DNA from: Candidatus Thalassarchaeum betae
GTDB taxonomy: Archaea; Thermoplasmatota; Poseidoniia; Poseidoniales; Thalassarchaeaceae
Direction: 5' to 3'
Length of the DNA: 64,000 nt
Assembly: GCA_022447095.1 (NCBI GenBank)
Contig: JAKUUP010000003.1
Coordinates: 1-64,000 of the forward strand
A model generated the notes under the pieces. It ran no database searches. It was given only the letters and a program-made list of their open reading frames with translations, and had not been told where the DNA came from. How positions within the stretch are numbered: the first letter of the stretch is position 1; every line of letters starts with the position of its first letter. Shown piece by piece: positions 1 through 11,300 of this stretch. A program made the position numbers and the translations under genes.

Positions 1-2264
1 TCGTGATGCGTGCCTCCGCAAGCTTGGGTATCGTAGTCACCGATTTTGATGATGCGAATCTGGCTGTGTTTGGGCGGGCCGCCCTGATATATATCGAAAC
101 CGAACGTCGCATCCGCGTCCGCTCTGTCCAAGACCAGTTTCTCGATTCGAGGATTCGCCCCCACAACTTCGTTCGCCCTGTCCTCGATGGTGTCTAGGAC
201 CTCCCTAGTTAGCCTCGAGTGGTGAGTGATGTCCAGCCTCGCGTAGCGAGCGCCCTTGTTGGAGCCAGCCTGCCAGATATGGGGGCCTAGGACCTCTCTG
301 GCAGAGCCGCCGACGATGTGGACTGCAGTATGGTGGTCCATCAGTTGCTTGCGGCGCTCCCAGTCAATCGTGCCACTGGCAGAGCCGCTACCTAAGGGGG
401 AGTCAGTGAGGTGCAGTATCACGCCATTCTCGACTCGAGTATCGACGACTTTGGTGACCGAGCCGTTCTGGGCTAGCGTGCCTTGATCGCCAAGCTGCCC
501 CCCTCCCTCGGGATAGAACAGAGTGCGGTCTAGTACCACTGCGTGTGTTGGCACTCCACGGACCTCTGAAGACAAGTTCAGAGACTCCACTGCATCGTCA
601 GAAAGTGAGGTGCAGTGTAGCACTTCGGCGGTGAATTCTGTGGCGCTTGTATCGCTGTAGTAGTCTAGTGAAGTCTCAGGTATAGTCGCGACTTCAATAG
701 CGCTTTTTCCGGACTTAGCCTTGGCTGCCGCCTTGGTCATCTCAGCATTGCGAGCGGCCATGTCGGCTGCGAAGCCCACTCGTACCGACAAGTTCTCCCA
801 ACCGAGTCCATGCGCTATCGAAGCCACCATGTCGGGATTTAGACCCCTCTCCTCAGCTAGGCGGAACAGCGTCTCGTCGGAGGCTTCGGTAGAATCCTTT
901 GGAATTGACTTGAGGGCTGTGCGTACCGCGGCCTCACCCTTCCTAAGCATCTCGTGGTACCGCATCTCCTCAAGTTCGAGAATTCTGAGAACTCCCTCGC
1001 GTGACTGCATGTAGGAACTCATATCTAGGTAGGCATCCATGTGATGCGCACCCAAATCGGCGAGGCTGACAGACGCGCCAAGGTCGTCCTTCATCCTGCA
1101 AGCGCGGCGGGCTAGCATCCGTGCAAGATAGCCGGCCTTAGTGTTGCTAGGCACCAGACCATCCCCTAGCATATTGCACAGAGCGTGCATATGATCAGGT
1201 ATGGCGTATATTGAAGACAGTGGCTCAGTCACTCGTTTCAACTCATCCACAGAGAGATCTATGCCGTTCTCGGAGAGTCGTTCGACCAACTTATCGTAGA
1301 GTGCCTCGACATCAGTACCGACATCGATGTTGAGAATCCCGGCAAGCCTCGAGAGTTCTCCGAGAAGAGTGTCCACATCGACCTCCATCCCGAGTGATGA
1401 GACCGTCGAGTCGAAGTCACTGAGTTGTTTCAGCCAATCCACTGATTCGGGGTAGATGGCTTCGTATATCGTAGAGGTACCGGCAGCGGCCCAGCAGAAC
1501 CTCTCGAGACCGTAGCCAGTGTCGATGATTTGCAGGTCCATCTCCTTGTATCGCAGGCCCTTGATTTCGACATCGCCGTCATCGTCCTCCTTGAGGTTCA
1601 TGAAGACAAGCGTGGCAAGTTCTAGCCCGCCGATGATGACCTCTAGGGCCGGGCCGGCGTTGCCGCCCCCGGACCATGGGTTCTCGACGTAGGTGAGTTC
1701 ATCGGGGCTGATTCCGAATGAATCGATGAGCATCTCGTCGCAATAGCGCACGCATTGGTCTATCCAGTAGACAACGTCGCCATCTCTGGGTCTATTGAAA
1801 GCGTGGTGAGCCATCATCTCAAATGTCGATAAGTGTCGACCAGAACGTCCCACTGCGGCCACATCAGTCAATCTGATGCATGGTTGGCTGATGGTCAGCG
1901 GGTTGGCCGGCGGCGGCACCTGCCCGCTGGTCACATGAGGTTGGAAGTCGGCGATGCTGGCGATGGTCAGGTGGATGTCATCGCGCCATCTGGCGATGAT
2001 AGGGTAAGGCTCGACTCGCATATGACCGCGCTTTTCGAAGAAATCTAGGAAGGCTTCCCTCATGGCATCCTTCAGAGCTTTTCCCCGCATAGGAAATCCT
2101 TCGATAGCAGGGTTGCCGATGAAGGTGTATGGATCCTCTGTCGAATCACCGCAAGTGGTGCGATTATTGTCCCTAGTCCAGAAGCGTGCGCCGGTCACTC
2201 GACATGTCTTGCAGATGTGTCCGGATTCTTCCCAGAAGGGGATGTAAATCTCACCGAAAGCCAC
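1..2264 (-). CDS. alaS: alanyl-tRNA synthetase, archaeal type (3' end runs off window start)
   Basis: Reverse-strand frame reads ...[23 protein letters not shown]...[69 protein letters not shown]... and later ...[29 protein letters not shown]...DTQACGGTH. Start (GTG at 2264) is uncertain. Confidence 0.93.
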   Translation of the reverse strand, partial: [754 protein letters not shown]

Positions 2265-2368
2265 GCTACCGCACCTTACCTGCGCTATGCCATCGGACAG
2301 GCAGTCTTGAAGGCAATTGTGCCGGAGGTGCCCGTTGTGTTGAAAGCGAAGGCGTAGCAGGGTTGTTC

Positions 2369-3841
2369 GTGGCGGCCGAGTGGAGGGAATTCCTAGAGAC
2401 GGCTGGTCCGGGGAGAGTGCGCATCAGGAAGCATGGCGGTATGCTGACTGACGCCATGCTGATTGCTGATGAGCAGCACATGGCTGAGCACTCGGACGAC
2501 CGTTCGCCGGGACAACTCGTCAACACCGCTGCCCTGCCTGGGATCGTAGGAGATGCGTGGGCAATGGCGGACTGGCACTTCGGATATGGTTTCCCGATCG
2601 GTGGAGTCGTAGCCACAGACACCGAGGCGGGCGAGCAGGGCGGGGCCATCTCACCAGGTGGAGTTGGTTTCGACATCAACTGTGGAGTCAGACTCTGTGC
2701 AACTGAGATGAGTTTTTCCGACATCGATCCAAAACTGCTCGCGATGAGTTTGTCGCGCTCGATTCCCTCCGGAGCCACCCGAAAGGGAGGGGTTCCATTA
2801 GGGAGCGGCGAGATGGAGTCAGTACTCTCAGAGGGTGCGGGTGCTGCCGTGGAGCTCGGCTGGGGAGAAGACCGTGACCTAGATGCCATCGAGTCGAACG
2901 GGCGCCTCGATAGTGTGGACCGTTTCGTGGGCGAACGTGCGATGAAGAGGGGATCCACTGCGCTGGGAACGCTCGGCTCGGGCAATCATTTCCTCGAACT
3001 CCAAGTAGTCGACCGCATCGTCGACGAATCGGCTGCGGCGGCCTATGGCCTGAGGCAGGGGCAGGTCACTGCGATGATTCACACCGGCTCGAGAGGGCTC
3101 GGCCACCAAGTGTGCACCGAACATGTCGCCGCTATAGAGTCGAAATACCACAAAGTCGGCGACGTTTGGCACTCACCCGAATGGGGGATCACTCTCGCAG
3201 ACCGACAACTCGCGGCCGCGCCGATACACAGTCCAGAGGGAGCTGCCTACCTCGATGCGATGCGCGCGGCGGGCAACTACGCATTCGCCAATCGCTCGGC
3301 GCTGACCCAGCGTCTGCGCAACGCTCTTCGCGAGCAGCACGGCAGGGACGGTGATCTGGAGTTGGTCTACGATGTCAGTCACAACATCGCCAAAATCGAG
3401 GACCACAGGGTACACGGGGTGAGTTGCAGGTGCTGTGTTCACCGCAAGGGAGCCACACGTTCCCTTGGTGGGGACCATCCTGAGTTAGCAGCCAGATTCT
3501 CTGGAGTCGGTCAGCCGGTTCTTGTTCCCGGGGACATGGGCACCGCCTCTTGGGTCCTAGCCGGTCCGACCAGTGGTGCTAACGATGCTTTCTCCTCGTC
3601 CTGCCACGGTGCAGGGCGCCGGCTTTCTCGCACGGCTGCTCGCAAGAGCATTGATTCGGTCTCGCTCAAGGAGACTCTCGAATCGAGAGGCATCCATGTC
3701 CATGTCAAAACCCCCAACGTGCTCTCTGAAGAGGCCCCGGACGCCTACAAGGACGTCGATGAGGTAATTCGTCTCACTGCGGAAGCTGGGCTGGCAAGGC
3801 CGGTAGCGCGTCTGAGGCCCGTAGCCGTAATCAAGGGCTAG
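2369..3841 (+). CDS. rtcB: RNA-splicing ligase RtcB
   Basis: ORF 2186..3841; motifs LPGIVGDAWAMADWHFGYGFPIGGV, GGVGFDINCGVR, GSGNHFLELQ, HTGSRGLGHQVC, VHRKGATR. N-terminal 60 aa of the ORF look non-coding; GTG at 2369 suggested as start. Confidence 0.93.
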   Translation: MAAEWREFLETAGPGRVRIRKHGGMLTDAMLIADEQHMAEHSDDRSPGQLVNTAALPGIVGDAWAMADWHFGYGFPIGGVVATDTEAGEQGGAISPGGVGFDINCGVRLCATEMSFSDIDPKLLAMSLSRSIPSGATRKGGVPLGSGEMESVLSEGAGAAVELGWGEDRDLDAIESNGRLDSVDRFVGERAMKRGSTALGTLGSGNHFLELQVVDRIVDESAAAAYGLRQGQVTAMIHTGSRGLGHQVCTEHVAAIESKYHKVGDVWHSPEWGITLADRQLAAAPIHSPEGAAYLDAMRAAGNYAFANRSALTQRLRNALREQHGRDGDLELVYDVSHNIAKIEDHRVHGVSCRCCVHRKGATRSLGGDHPELAARFSGVGQPVLVPGDMGTASWVLAGPTSGANDAFSSSCHGAGRRLSRTAARKSIDSVSLKETLESRGIHVHVKTPNVLSEEAPDAYKDVDEVIRLTAEAGLARPVARLRPVAVIKG

Positions 3842-4362
3842 TCAGACTTGTCTCGATAGTAGATTTCGATGACATCGTTGTTCTGCATGGCATAATTGCC
3901 GTACTCGTCATTGATTTCGCCATTGACGTACATGACGATCTCGCTATCTTCGTCCACTATGTTGTTGAGTATCTGGTTCTCGTTGAAAGTCTGACCCCAT
4001 ATCTCGAAGAAGGCCCCCACCGGGGCCTCCATCGTCCGAGGGGTCTCGATGTGCAGTTTGCCAGTCTCGTCGTGGGTGTGGATGCCCCTCATCCCGTCAC
4101 AAGTGGCATCGTCGATGCCTGTGTCCGCTGCTATGGCGACCTCGGAGCCATCGAGAAATATACTGAGCGTGGCGTGATCGTGGGAGGAAATCTCACTGTG
4201 ACCGGCGAGGCAGACATCGACGATTTCCCAGTCTTCATCGATCAGTGAATCGGGAGAGAATATCATCACTGCGGCGAATGCCACGGTCATCACTGCGGCC
4301 CCGGTCATCAACCATGACTCCAGTTTCACACTGGGCGCATAGTGGTAGTCGTCTTGAACCAT
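3838..4362 (-). CDS. hypothetical membrane-anchored protein, one N-terminal TM
   Basis: 174 aa, TM segment near N-terminus (WLMTGAAVMTVAFAAVMIF), acidic soluble domain ending DVIEIYYRDKSD. Confidence 0.7.
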   Translation of the reverse strand: MVQDDYHYAPSVKLESWLMTGAAVMTVAFAAVMIFSPDSLIDEDWEIVDVCLAGHSEISSHDHATLSIFLDGSEVAIAADTGIDDATCDGMRGIHTHDETGKLHIETPRTMEAPVGAFFEIWGQTFNENQILNNIVDEDSEIVMYVNGEINDEYGNYAMQNNDVIEIYYRDKSD

Positions 4363-4380
4363 GAGGCCTCAGATTCATGC

Positions 4381-5010
4381 ATGCCCGAGCCCGGAGCAGT
4401 CCCTGAGTACTGGGAGGAGGCAAAGGCCAGTCTAATTCGAGCGGATTCGATCCTAGCCGAGGTCATCGCATCACGCGAACAGCCCGTACTGACCTCGCGC
4501 GGGGACATGTTCCTCACACTGACGGGTTCGATTGTCAGTCAACAAATATCGACTAAAGCAGCCAAGTCAGTCTGGTCGAGAGTCGAGAGTCTGGTAGGTG
4601 AAGTCACTCCCAAATCCATCCTCTCGCACACGCACGAGGAGTTGCGAGGCTGCGGGCTGTCCGGGCGTAAGGCTGAGTACATCCACGGAATCGCCGAGGC
4701 GTGGACCAACGGCTACGGAGATATTCGCTGGGAGGATCTGAGCGATGAGGGGGCATCGGAGAGGTTGGTGGCCCTGAGGGGCGTGGGGACGTGGACCGCC
4801 GAGATGATACTGATCTTCGCACTGCTCAGGCCCGACGTCTTCCCAATCGGCGACATCGGTGTAGTTCGGGCCATGGAGAGGCTGTACAACGACGGAGAGA
4901 GCATGAGCACAGAGGAACTGGTTGGAAGAACTGAGCAGTGGAAGCCTTGGAGGACTGTTGCGACCTGGTACCTGTGGCGCAGTATAGACCCGGAGCCCGT
5001 GCAGTACTGA
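4381..5010 (+). CDS. DNA-3-methyladenine glycosylase (HhH-GPD, AlkA-like)
   Basis: ORF 4342..5010; motifs LTGSIVSQQIS, LRGVGTWTAEMILIFAL...VFPIGDIGVVRAM typical of the HhH-GPD family. Start set at ATG 4381. Confidence 0.85.
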   Translation: MPEPGAVPEYWEEAKASLIRADSILAEVIASREQPVLTSRGDMFLTLTGSIVSQQISTKAAKSVWSRVESLVGEVTPKSILSHTHEELRGCGLSGRKAEYIHGIAEAWTNGYGDIRWEDLSDEGASERLVALRGVGTWTAEMILIFALLRPDVFPIGDIGVVRAMERLYNDGESMSTEELVGRTEQWKPWRTVATWYLWRSIDPEPVQY

Positions 5011-5193
5011 TCACATGCAGTATCCGCGCTTAGGCTGATCGGGAATTGAGGGGGCCGCTCCCGACTGGACGCCATCGGCCTCCTCCATGATGATCGTCAG
5101 CAGCGTGTTGATGAGCTCTTTGAGATCTTCGAGTTCGTCCCTGAGCGCTTCAACTTCACCGGCTCCGCTATCCTCAGGCATCGCGCATCCCAT
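5011..5193 (-). CDS. small acidic coiled-coil hypothetical protein
   Basis: 60 aa: MGCAMPEDSGAGEVEALRDELEDLKELINTLLTIIMEEADGVQSGAAPSIPDQPKRGYCM; heptad-like pattern. The longer ORF 5011..5490 reads through the antisense of the giant gene. Confidence 0.45.
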   Translation of the reverse strand: MGCAMPEDSGAGEVEALRDELEDLKELINTLLTIIMEEADGVQSGAAPSIPDQPKRGYCM

Positions 5194-5302
5194 CTGAGAA
5201 ATCTCTTCCTCAAGTGTACTAACGCCGTTCTGTGGCCTATAAACACGAGAGGTAGAGGGAGTATGGAGGCGTTGGTTCCGCGAGGCCGCCCAAAGGGTCG
5301 GC

Positions 5303-8300
5303 TCACTCGACTTCTTCTTCCGCTGCTTCCTCTTCCTCTTCTCCTTCTTCTTCTCCTTCCTCGTCTTCAACATCCCACGAATCGTCCTCGTAGTAGTCCT
5401 CTTCATCATCGTAGTAGTAGTCCTCGGTCTCTCTGCCTCGTGCCATGAACATCCCAATGCCAAGCACAGCGAGCAACAAGACACCACCAATCATCAGCAT
5501 TTGGGACTCCTCACTGGCTTCGTCGGTCACGGGTGGAGGCTGGACATTGATTCCTGTGATAGGCTGGTAAGGGTTGTCGAAGTCGTCGTTCACGATCAAA
5601 TACAGGTTCGGCTGTCCGGGTTGCCACGACTCCCATTGGAATTCGACATATACGCTCGAACTCTCCGCAGGTAGTGACAGTATGATGGGGCCGTCCCTCG
5701 CAGTCGAAAGCGACTCGGTCCACTGGCCACCGTCTTTCAGTTCGTAGAGGCCAACTTGGAGTTCCCCCTCTCTCTTGCCCTGGTTCTCCCAGAACGTCTC
5801 TATGGTCAGGATTTCTCCCTGTATCGGTGTCTGAGTTGGGTTGATGACCGAGCGCGTGTACTGGCCAAGGAACTCCATGATCCTCAAGGTGACCTGTCTC
5901 GGAGCGACTGCGCTGGCTGATCCGATGATTTCGTTGCCGGACCTGTCGGTTGAAGTCACCCAGAACCAGATGTAATCCCCGCTTTCGATCGTCATGCTAT
6001 TCAGCGGGTTGAGGTCAAGGATTGCCTGATACACATCATTGGTGTCGCCGTCGGTTATCATCATGAGTTCTCCCGTGGTCTCAGTGCCGGCTACCGGTCC
6101 GTTGTCCCTGACATAGACCCAGGCGACCTGTAACGGGCCGTCGACCATGCCGATCTCGTCGACCATTGTCACGGTCACGGTCACGTCGTCAAGCATGTCG
6201 GAGTCGAGGATCGTCAGCGACGAGTCCGGGTACTCTGCAATGTTGAACAGGACTTGTGGCGACTTGCTGTCAACCACTACCGAGGCGTCGCTGTTCACAC
6301 CACTGGAGCCAAGTCCGGGTACATTCAGGACGGTTGTGGTCACCGCCATTTCCGGGTTAAGTGGCACTCTGGAGGGAAGTACCATCGAACCAGAGAAGGT
6401 GCCGTCAGCCTCGACATCGACCACGATGTCAATCTCCTGAGTCCCGTAAACTACCTCGATCTCGACCTGCAGGTCTTCCGGAATATGGCTGGCGATAACC
6501 TGAGAGCCTGCGTAGTAGATAGTGCCGTCCATCTGGAACTCGTCTCCCTGCCTCAGGTAGAGCATCTGTCCTACTGGCTCAATCAGAGGCGGTGTCAGGT
6601 CCAGCACCGATTCGGGTACGGCCATGTACCTGTTGTCCAGATCCCAAGTTAACTCGCCGATGTTATTCTGGTAAGCCACGGTGTTCAGGTCGTCCACGAT
6701 GCTGATGCTGGGCTTGCACCCCAACTGGCCTTCCTCCCAAGGATAGTCCCACGAGAGTTGGAACCCTAGACTGAGCTGGGTCACAGTATTCGAAACCTCG
6801 ACGGTCTGGGCGGCCAGCGGGGAGACCATGCTGTCGTCAGCGGACCACAGAGTCCCTCTCGAGGGGTCGTAGGTGAACTTTCCGAGGGTAGAAGGACCGT
6901 CGCCGCAGAGCATGATGGTGACGTTGTCGAGTGTGTGTATCCCGTTGGGCTCGTCAATCTGCAGGGAGAAGGTGTGTGGGACGCCAGCAAGCAGGTAACC
7001 GAGCTCGCGGTCGAGATCGAAGCCGGTAGGGATGATGCCCGTCGGCTCGTCGGTGGCGACCACCAAAGACGCCCATGCGTTTTCTGCACCCGGGCCTCCG
7101 CCGGTGCCTCCATCCTGATATGAGTACCCTGCCCAGTCTGTACCCTCGATGTACATGTGGACTATGCTGTTGAAGGGAAGGGATGAGACATCCAAGCCTG
7201 CGAATTGTACTTGCTGCTGGCCCGTCATGCCTGAAGTCAGGGGCTGCTGCTGAGACAGGTACTCGTCCTCGTCGGCTATGCCGTCCATGTTGACATCGTC
7301 GATGGTCTCGCGCCAGTAGCGCAGGGTGATGAGTTCGCCGCGGGCTTCCGCCTCGTCTATTGTGACGAATAGGGTGAGGGGATTCTGCGGCTCCCAGACT
7401 TTGCCATGGGCGGATTGCAGACCAATAGCGGTGTTGACCTCCATCGGTCCGGCGATTGGCGGATTGGAATCTACCCTGATGATGACCTCCGGTGCGACAC
7501 CGGTCACATCCTCGGCTCCGGTGGAAGATCCAGTGGGGCCGACAGTGAGCATCATCGGGGACAGAGACAGTTCTGAAAGCGAGGACGGAGGATCTACTAT
7601 CCCTGCGTATCCACCCCCATCTTCAGAGGCTAGAGCGAACAGGTTACCAGACAGGTCCAGCCCTACTGAGTAGTCGCCCGAGTCGGGCCGAGTGTCGACG
7701 GAGTCCTGGAAGCGTACCGTTCCAGTGATGTTCACCTGGCCTCCTGCCATGATTGGGAACGGGTAGAACGGCGAGTACTGGTTGGACAGCAGCCTGCCGG
7801 ACTCGTCCCGAATCTCGAACGAGTCGACCTGAAGGTCGTTCTCGACGGCCTTGGCACCAGACTGGCCGCTGAAGGATACTGCCGGCCACACGGTCTCCCC
7901 TGTGGAGTCGTATGCCTGAGCGACCCAGCGGATGCTATCGACGTCATCCCAACTCCAAGTGATCTCGAACATCCAGTGCACTGAGATGTCGGTCCAGCCG
8001 TCGTTGTGCACGACGTTATCGGTGTAGCTCGATGCCTCGTCCAGCATCGCCACGCTACTTCCCGAAGACTGGCTGAAGGCCGGGGGTGCATCCCAACCCA
8101 TCGTCGGGTCCTTTGTGGCTATGAACTCGAGTATTTCCCCGTCAGAGGCAGTCCCTCTCAGGCTGATTTTGACAATCTCGTCGTTGTCGTACAGGTGATG
8201 GTGCTTGGTCATGATTTCGACCAACTCCCGATTAGGGTACATCGTATTGGGTGTCTGGAAATCTCGGTTGGTCATGATGTAGTCGAAGTCCATTACGCCA

Positions 8301-11300
8301 TCGATGGCCACAGAGCCCATCTCCGCGTAGATGTTCACAGGTACCGAGACCTCTTCTGGTGGCGGATCGTCCTGAGTTTGCGAGTCATGATAGGATGCAA
8401 CATCCGGGCCAAGTCCGGAGGCGTTCTCGAAGATCATGTAGCCGATCCCCATCCTAGTCAGCGTCACCGTCTGGGCGCTGCTTGAATCGATGCTCAGGGA
8501 GACTTCCCTCCACTGCCTTCCGGTGTCGGAATCGGTATGGCTGCCCGGCAGCGAGTTGATTGCCAGTATCTGGGCATTGTCGAGGATATTGTAGAACGGA
8601 GATGCGCCGGCGCTTCCAGTCTGGGTCGCGCTTCCCACAGAGACCGAGACCGGCGACTCGAAGCCGTCTGAGTCGGGGGCTATCGAGATGATGCCGGCGT
8701 TCACCACTCCGGCTGCTGGAATCCTGAAGGACAGCGAGGCGGGATTGCTGCCATCGAGAGCGAGTGAGGCCGCAGTAATCTGGTACTGGGGTTCGCCTCC
8801 AATGTCAGAAAGCAGTGATTGCCATCCGTAGTGACCGTAGTTAGTGCCGAACGGGAAGCTCCACTCGTGAGTCTCGTCACCGAGCACGTCAATGTCGGGA
8901 TTGAGTGCGGGCTCGGCGAAGTTAGCCGTCAAGACCATGCGATCGATCCAGCCGTTCGTGGGCAGCGAGACGGAAACCCCGAATCCGGGCTGCGGGTAGG
9001 TGAAGGCGATGCCGCCCTGTGAGAGCGTTGCCAGAGTCCCGCCGCTAGGGCCGAGGAGATCGATCGCCATGCCGCTGGAGAAGTTTCCGGAGAGTGTGAT
9101 GCTGTTGATCGGTCTCGAGGAATGGATGTAGTCGGAAGAGATGGTTCCGGCCACACCGGTAGCGGTGAGCAGTCCGGATTCGTTCAGACCGACGCTGGGG
9201 CTGAATTCCCATCCGTTACCCTCGATCGAAGCCGCCGTGAGTAGTCTCTTGCCACCGATGTGGATCTTCGTGACCTTGGGGGTCTCCTCCACGTTGTCGG
9301 TGTCCATGTGCAGCTTCAGTCGCATCTGGGGCGTGCTCGTTGTGTCGACGCCTGCAAGGGAGATCGGGAATGACACATTCGAGTAGCCTGGAAGAGCATC
9401 GCCGGTGGAAGGGGATATCAGCGAGCCGCGTATCCAAGTGTCGCCGGGGATGGTGGCGTCTATGTCGATGAAGCCGAGGTTGAAGTCGTGGATGTCTGAG
9501 GCGCTGAAGACCGGGCTGAGCCAGTCGCCGCCCTCCCCGTAGTTAGCGATCATCACCCCGACATTGTCGAGGTACCAGCCAGCGTAGTTCCAGATCGAGT
9601 CACTACCGCCGTGGAACTTGAAGCGCACGGTGTCCCCGGCGTACTGCGCGAGGCTCGCCTCCTTGTGCTCGAACGCGGTTGTTGCAACGGAGTATGTTGA
9701 GCCCGAGCCAGTGCAGTGAACCGAGCCGAAGTAGTTGGAGCCCTGGGGGATTCCGGCGTAGGTGTACGCGATGCTGGGCGTGTCGTAGAAGTTGTTACCG
9801 GGGTCCCAGTAGTTCCAGGATCCTGAACCGACCTTGATGAATATCCCGCCCCCGTCCCAGTTGTTCTCGAAGCACGCCCAGTGGTCGAAGACTAGGGAGG
9901 AACTCGAATTGGCCGGGAGGGTGTACTCGGGCGATATCAGATCGGCATTGAGATTGCCGGCGTATATCCCACCGAGGTTGATAGCCATGGCATAGGGGAA
10001 GGACGGTTCGTTGTTGGTAGGTCCTGCGGCCGAGGCGATTTGTCCGTATGACCACTTTGCACCGGCTGCGCCATTAGGATTGTTCCTAGTCCAGCCGCCG
10101 CCCGGCATGCTGGTCGAGGGGTTGCTGGCGGACGAGTCCTCAAAGCCCTTGATGACATCTTGGTCGCCTTCCGCGAAAATGTAGTAGGCCCAGTCGTCTA
10201 CTCCGGTTTGGGTGTTGGAGGAAGGAGAGGGCCAGACCGCGCCGTAGTGGTACATCGTGGTGGACGTCTCAAGGTCGTCCTCGAAAACCACGTTGTCCGA
10301 GCCGTCGACGATACGAATGGCGTAGACTGTCAGGCCCTCAAGCTCATCGGCGGGGCTGCCTCCGTACTGAGGAATATATGCATCGGAGTCGACGATGAAC
10401 CTGATGTGGACGCTGTTCTGGTTCTGGAACGTGGTCGGGATGTCGAAGGAGACGGACCTGAGGCCATTGCTCTGGTCACCGCTCACCCCGTCATAGCCGT
10501 TGATGCCCGGGATGGCCCCGCTCCTGTCCTCGCAGTTCTGAGTGGTGCTGGAGCCGGTGGACGAGATGTCAGTCCATGAGTTGTTGTTCAGGGAGAGCTC
10601 TACGCAGGCGTTGTCCGAATACGAGCCGGCCAAGTCCCACTCCATGTCGACCTCGATGTTGAAGGTGCTGTTGGTCCCAGTCAGGTTGAGTGTCCTCTGC
10701 AGGGCCCCATACATGTTGTTGGAGTACGAGCAGGACGAGCCGGGTGTGTAGCAGCCGCCGTGCCAAGCGCTGTTCATGATGCCATCGTTGTGGAAGTGGA
10801 AGTTGTCCAAGAACCATCCCGGCCTCTCGTTGGCTGCATTGGGGTCCGTCCAGATGTGGAGCCTGAACTGAATCTTGCTGGCGTTGCCGATATCCGGTAC
10901 CGAAGACATCGAGACGTTGCTGTTGACCCAGCCGCTCTGAATAGGGGAGGCGAACACCGGGACTGCTCCGGAGGGAGCGCCCTCTGGAGATGGGGCGCTG
11001 GTCGACATGGTACTCGGGTAGCCGCCGTCCGGAGCGATGTAAGTCCAGTCGGTCCAGCCGTTTGTGTTGATCCTGTACTCAATCCATGCCCCATCACCGC
11101 CGCCGGCGGCGGTGCTGTCGAGATGGTACCAGTGGTCGAAAGTCAGGTAGTAGCCGGCGATGGTCTCTTCATCGGGGACATCGACCTGAGACATCAGGAA
11201 GTACCCCGAGGTTCCTGCTGGCACAGGTGAGCCGGGCAGAGTTCCTACGGAGACTATGCCTTCGCTGGCTGACGCAGGGACCACCCCGTGGGCCAGCGTC

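Noticed and set aside
2186-2368. N-terminal extension of the RtcB ORF
   Set aside because: Cys/Arg-rich translation antisense to the alaS 5' end; RtcB homology begins downstream, so it is not taken as coding.
2266-2985. 239-aa minus ORF opposite rtcB
   Set aside because: Antisense shadow of conserved RtcB coding sequence, Ser/Pro-rich.
5011-5490. 159-aa minus ORF with Lys/Glu-rich N-terminus
   Set aside because: The N-terminal part is an alternate frame of the giant gene's acidic tail; only the last 60 aa (5011..5193) is plausible.
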